A stretch of DNA of 64,000 nt from Dawidia soli (GTDB lineage Bacteria; Bacteroidota; Bacteroidia; Cytophagales; Cyclobacteriaceae): contig NZ_JAHESC010000010.1 in assembly GCF_018598185.1 (NCBI RefSeq), positions 62,001 through 126,000 on the forward strand, read 5' to 3'. Position 1 is the first letter of the stretch. Each line of letters begins with the position of its first letter. This document shows positions 61,638 to 64,000 of this stretch, one piece after another. The translations under genes were made by a program, and so were the position numbers. The notes beneath the pieces are model-generated. The model saw only the letters and a list, made by a program, of their open reading frames with translations, made no database searches and was not told the DNA's origin.

Positions 61638-62536
61638 GAACATCCCAGCACCCCGTATTGTCAGTGGTCATTCCTACCTACCAGGGTGCAGGTCGTATTT
61701 TGACGGTGCTTCGTTCGCTTGAAAAACAGACCCTACAGAACTTTGAAGTGGTGGTGGTGATCGATGGTAGCACCGACGACACAGAGGTTGTCATTCGCGA
61801 AGCCTCGCTTGCATTAGACCTTCGCCTGGTCATCCAGGAAAACAAAGGAAGGGCCGGCGCCCGCAACGCGGGCATCCATGAAACGCGGAGCAATGCGATC
61901 GTATTTTTCGACGATGACGTGACGGCGTCGGATCATACCGTGGCCACATACTATACACACTACGAGCAGGGAAAGGCGATGGTGATGGGAGGCATACGTC
62001 AGGTATGCGACGTGCCAAACGATTTTCTGAAATATTACGCATACCTGGATGCCAAGTGGATGTCTGGCGTTACCGATTCGGGTGCCGGTTATATGAAAGT
62101 CCCGTATATGTCTACGGCCAATGTGTTTATCCGCAAAGATGCCTTCCTGGAAGCGGGCGGCTTTGACGACGGCCTGCGCGACGCAGAAGATTTTGACCTG
62201 GCGGTAAGGTTGTTTGACAAAGGCATCAAGCTGTATTACGATCCTTCGGCATCGGTCGGCCACCTGCTGTACGGCAGCGTGGTGGAATACGTACAGCGGC
62301 AGCGGCAGTACCGGGCGGCGCGCAAGGTCTTGCGTGAACGGAACCCGCTGGTATTGAAGTATAGCTCGCCGCCACCGGGCGCGGGCAGCACGTTTAAGCG
62401 CCTGGTATTTCGGGCTTTGTCTGCGCCGCGGTATGTGCGGTGGATCGACGCAGGAGTATTCGGCATCCTGCCCAGACGGCTCCGCTACCGGCTGTACGAC
62501 GCGATCATGACGGCTAACACCATGGACTTTACATGA
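61634..62536 (+). CDS. Glycosyltransferase family 2
   Basis: This 300-residue GT-A enzyme has LSVVIPTYQGAGRILTVLRS, the nucleotide-binding Asp in VVIDGSTDDTE, NKGRAGARNAGI, and the metal motif in VFFDDDVTASDH. The C-terminal acceptor part contains GGFDDGLRDAEDFDLAVRLF. It overlaps both neighbours by 4 bp. Confidence 0.92.
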   Translation: MRTSQHPVLSVVIPTYQGAGRILTVLRSLEKQTLQNFEVVVVIDGSTDDTEVVIREASLALDLRLVIQENKGRAGARNAGIHETRSNAIVFFDDDVTASDHTVATYYTHYEQGKAMVMGGIRQVCDVPNDFLKYYAYLDAKWMSGVTDSGAGYMKVPYMSTANVFIRKDAFLEAGGFDDGLRDAEDFDLAVRLFDKGIKLYYDPSASVGHLLYGSVVEYVQRQRQYRAARKVLRERNPLVLKYSSPPPGAGSTFKRLVFRALSAPRYVRWIDAGVFGILPRRLRYRLYDAIMTANTMDFT

Positions 62537-63651
62537 GACAAAAGGTAGTATATATCATTTCCTTTTTGGAAAAATCGTTGCCGATGGAGTGGGTTGTCAT
62601 GAACCTGGACCGCACGCGATACGACTTGTCGTTTATTATGATCGGCAAGGAGGATACTCCCTTTATACGGTTTCTGGAAGCGCAGCAAGTGCCGTGCACC
62701 GTCGTGCCGTACAATGCAAAAAAGGATCTGTTATCGGGTTTTTTCACGATACTGCGATTGCTGCGCCGTCTGCGGCCGGAGGTCGTGCATGTGCATTTGT
62801 TTTATGCCGGCATGATTGGCATACCGGCAGCCTGGATGGCCGGTGTGCGGAAGCGTATTTATACACGGCATTACAGTACGTATCATCACGATTTTTACCC
62901 CAAGGGTGTATATATAGACCGGGTTATTAATTTTTTGTCGACGAAGGTAGTGGCGATCAGCCCCGTAGTCGAGAAGGTGCTGCTCGCGCGCGAGCACGTT
63001 CCGCCCGCCAAGGTCTTACGTATTCCGCACGGATTTGACTTTTCCTATTTTACCCGCCAGCCGGCGGAAGCGGAAGCGGCCCGCACACGGTACCACATTC
63101 CGGCGGACGCATACCCGGTGGTCGGAGTCATTTCGCGGTATATCAAATTGAAAGGCATTCAATATATCATAGAAGCTTTTGCCGCGTTACGCAAACAGTA
63201 TCCCCAAGCGCACCTGGTACTGGGAAATGCCCAGGGCGACTACAAGCCCGTACTGGCAAAGCAGCTTGCCGGGCTGCCGGCGGAAACCTATACAGAGATA
63301 TTGTTTGAGGAAAATGTCCGGGCACTGTACGCAATGTTTGATGTTTTTGTGCATGTGCCGATTACGCCGGAAGGCGAAGCCTTCGGACAGATTTATGTGG
63401 AAGCGCTGGCCATGAGAGTACCCAGTGTATTTACCCTGTCGGGTATTGCCCGCGAGTTTGTGGAGGACCGCGTCCATGCCCGCGTCGTTCCATACGAGAA
63501 CGCCGACGCGATCCGGGAGGCCACAGTCGATCTGCTGGAAGATGCCGGGTTGCGCGCAACGCTGGCGACACGGGGTTATGATGCCGTCGTAAACGAGTTT
63601 GGTATGCCGCAGATGATCCGGCGGTTGGACGCAGCATATTGCGAAGATTAA
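62533..63651 (+). CDS. Glycosyltransferase family 4
   Basis: This 372-residue GT-B enzyme has an N-terminal acceptor domain (PEVVHVHLFYAGMIGIPAAW, KRIYTRHYSTYHHDFYPKGV), VVAISPVVEKVLLAREHVPP, LRIPHGFDF, and the donor-binding half with GVISRYIKLKGIQYIIEAFA and the EX7E region PEGEAFGQIYVEALAMRVPS. It adds a hexose-type sugar with retention. The following 110 bp hold no gene. Confidence 0.93.
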   Translation: MRQKVVYIISFLEKSLPMEWVVMNLDRTRYDLSFIMIGKEDTPFIRFLEAQQVPCTVVPYNAKKDLLSGFFTILRLLRRLRPEVVHVHLFYAGMIGIPAAWMAGVRKRIYTRHYSTYHHDFYPKGVYIDRVINFLSTKVVAISPVVEKVLLAREHVPPAKVLRIPHGFDFSYFTRQPAEAEAARTRYHIPADAYPVVGVISRYIKLKGIQYIIEAFAALRKQYPQAHLVLGNAQGDYKPVLAKQLAGLPAETYTEILFEENVRALYAMFDVFVHVPITPEGEAFGQIYVEALAMRVPSVFTLSGIAREFVEDRVHARVVPYENADAIREATVDLLEDAGLRATLATRGYDAVVNEFGMPQMIRRLDAAYCED

Positions 63652-63761
63652 ACGCTTTGGATGAAAACGCACCTATTTAAGTTTTTCATGGAGCAATCTG
63701 ATTACCTTGAGAAAAGGTTCTGTATCATTGCTGACTGCTAAGACCACGGATCCTTCACCAG

Positions 63762-64000
63762 ATGCTTTTTTCGATCATTATTCCCACGTACAACCGGGCA
63801 GACCACATTGGCAGAACCATTACTTCCTTATTGTCGCAGAATACCACGGATGCAGCCGACTTTGAAATTATAGTAGTAGATGACGGCAGCACAGACAATA
63901 CAGCGGAAGTTGTGGGCGGGTTGATGAAAGACAGTCGCCTGCGCTATGTCAAAAAGGAAAATGGCGAACGGGCTGCGGCCCGGAACTTCGGCGCGCGCAT
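63762..64000 (+). CDS. Glycosyltransferase family 2 (3' end outside window)
   Basis: The first 79 residues are visible. They start MLFSIIIPTYNRADHIGRTI, continue FEIIVVDDGSTDNTAEVV and reach NGERAAARNFGAR at the window edge, all typical of the GT2 nucleotide-binding half. It continues the surface-polysaccharide locus beyond the window. Confidence 0.9.
   Translation, partial: MLFSIIIPTYNRADHIGRTITSLLSQNTTDAADFEIIVVDDGSTDNTAEVVGGLMKDSRLRYVKKENGERAAARNFGAR

Overview
The window looks like a chromosomal segment of a moderately GC-rich Bacteroidota bacterium, probably a gliding-lineage Cytophagia member of the Chryseolinea/Ohtaekwangia type. The evidence is gldH, a SusC-style TonB receptor, DUF2723 and PorT-like barrel proteins, few Shine-Dalgarno sites, and several promoters of the Bacteroidota form TTG-N(19-23)-TAnnTTTG. 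I see no rRNA, tRNA, CRISPR array or intact insertion sequence.

From 1 to about 24 kb lies a stress and envelope region. It holds small stress-type proteins (CsbD, DUF1328, YtxH, holin-X, Lmo0937, DUF892, DUF2383, DUF4142, a glycine-zipper OmpA lipoprotein), an AI-2E-type permease, a YihY protein, an FAD oxidoreductase and an AsmA-like protein. It also holds an mlaE-mlaF-mlaD lipid-transport operon and a type IB topoisomerase. In its middle is a signalling run: rpoN, a sigma-54 activator, a cytosolic PAS histidine kinase and a receiver-PAS-kinase hybrid, with two stand-alone receivers close by.

From 24 to 34 kb there are sugar and housekeeping genes: a FucP-type sugar porter, a sugar nucleotidyltransferase, mannose-1-phosphate guanylyltransferase, kdsD, recQ, purD, ricT and gldH. 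kdsD and recQ diverge from one perfect inverted repeat that carries a -7 box in each arm.

From 34.4 to 38.6 kb is a methionine operon on the minus strand, metY-metX-hom. Its leader is the most interesting element in the window. A good Bacteroidota promoter is followed by a SAM-I (S-box) riboswitch. Immediately after the closing P1 helix comes a 46-codon open frame that ends with eight Cys and two Met codons in its last fourteen. The arrangement suggests one transcript that reads both SAM and Cys/Met charging.

From 38.7 to 52.5 kb lie fabG, lpd, an AT-rich island with two orphan genes, a gene fragment and large palindromes, an Ig-like lipoprotein, and a TonB receptor next to a very His-rich protein. 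These are followed by a 990-residue DUF2723 membrane protein and a divergent gene pair whose start codons overlap in one CATG.

From 52.5 kb to the end is a surface-polysaccharide locus: two methyltransferases, a Wzm/Wzt-type ABC exporter, a polytopic membrane protein and at least seven glycosyltransferase genes, mostly joined by 4-bp overlaps. One glycosyltransferase has been reduced to a chimeric remnant just before the exporter.
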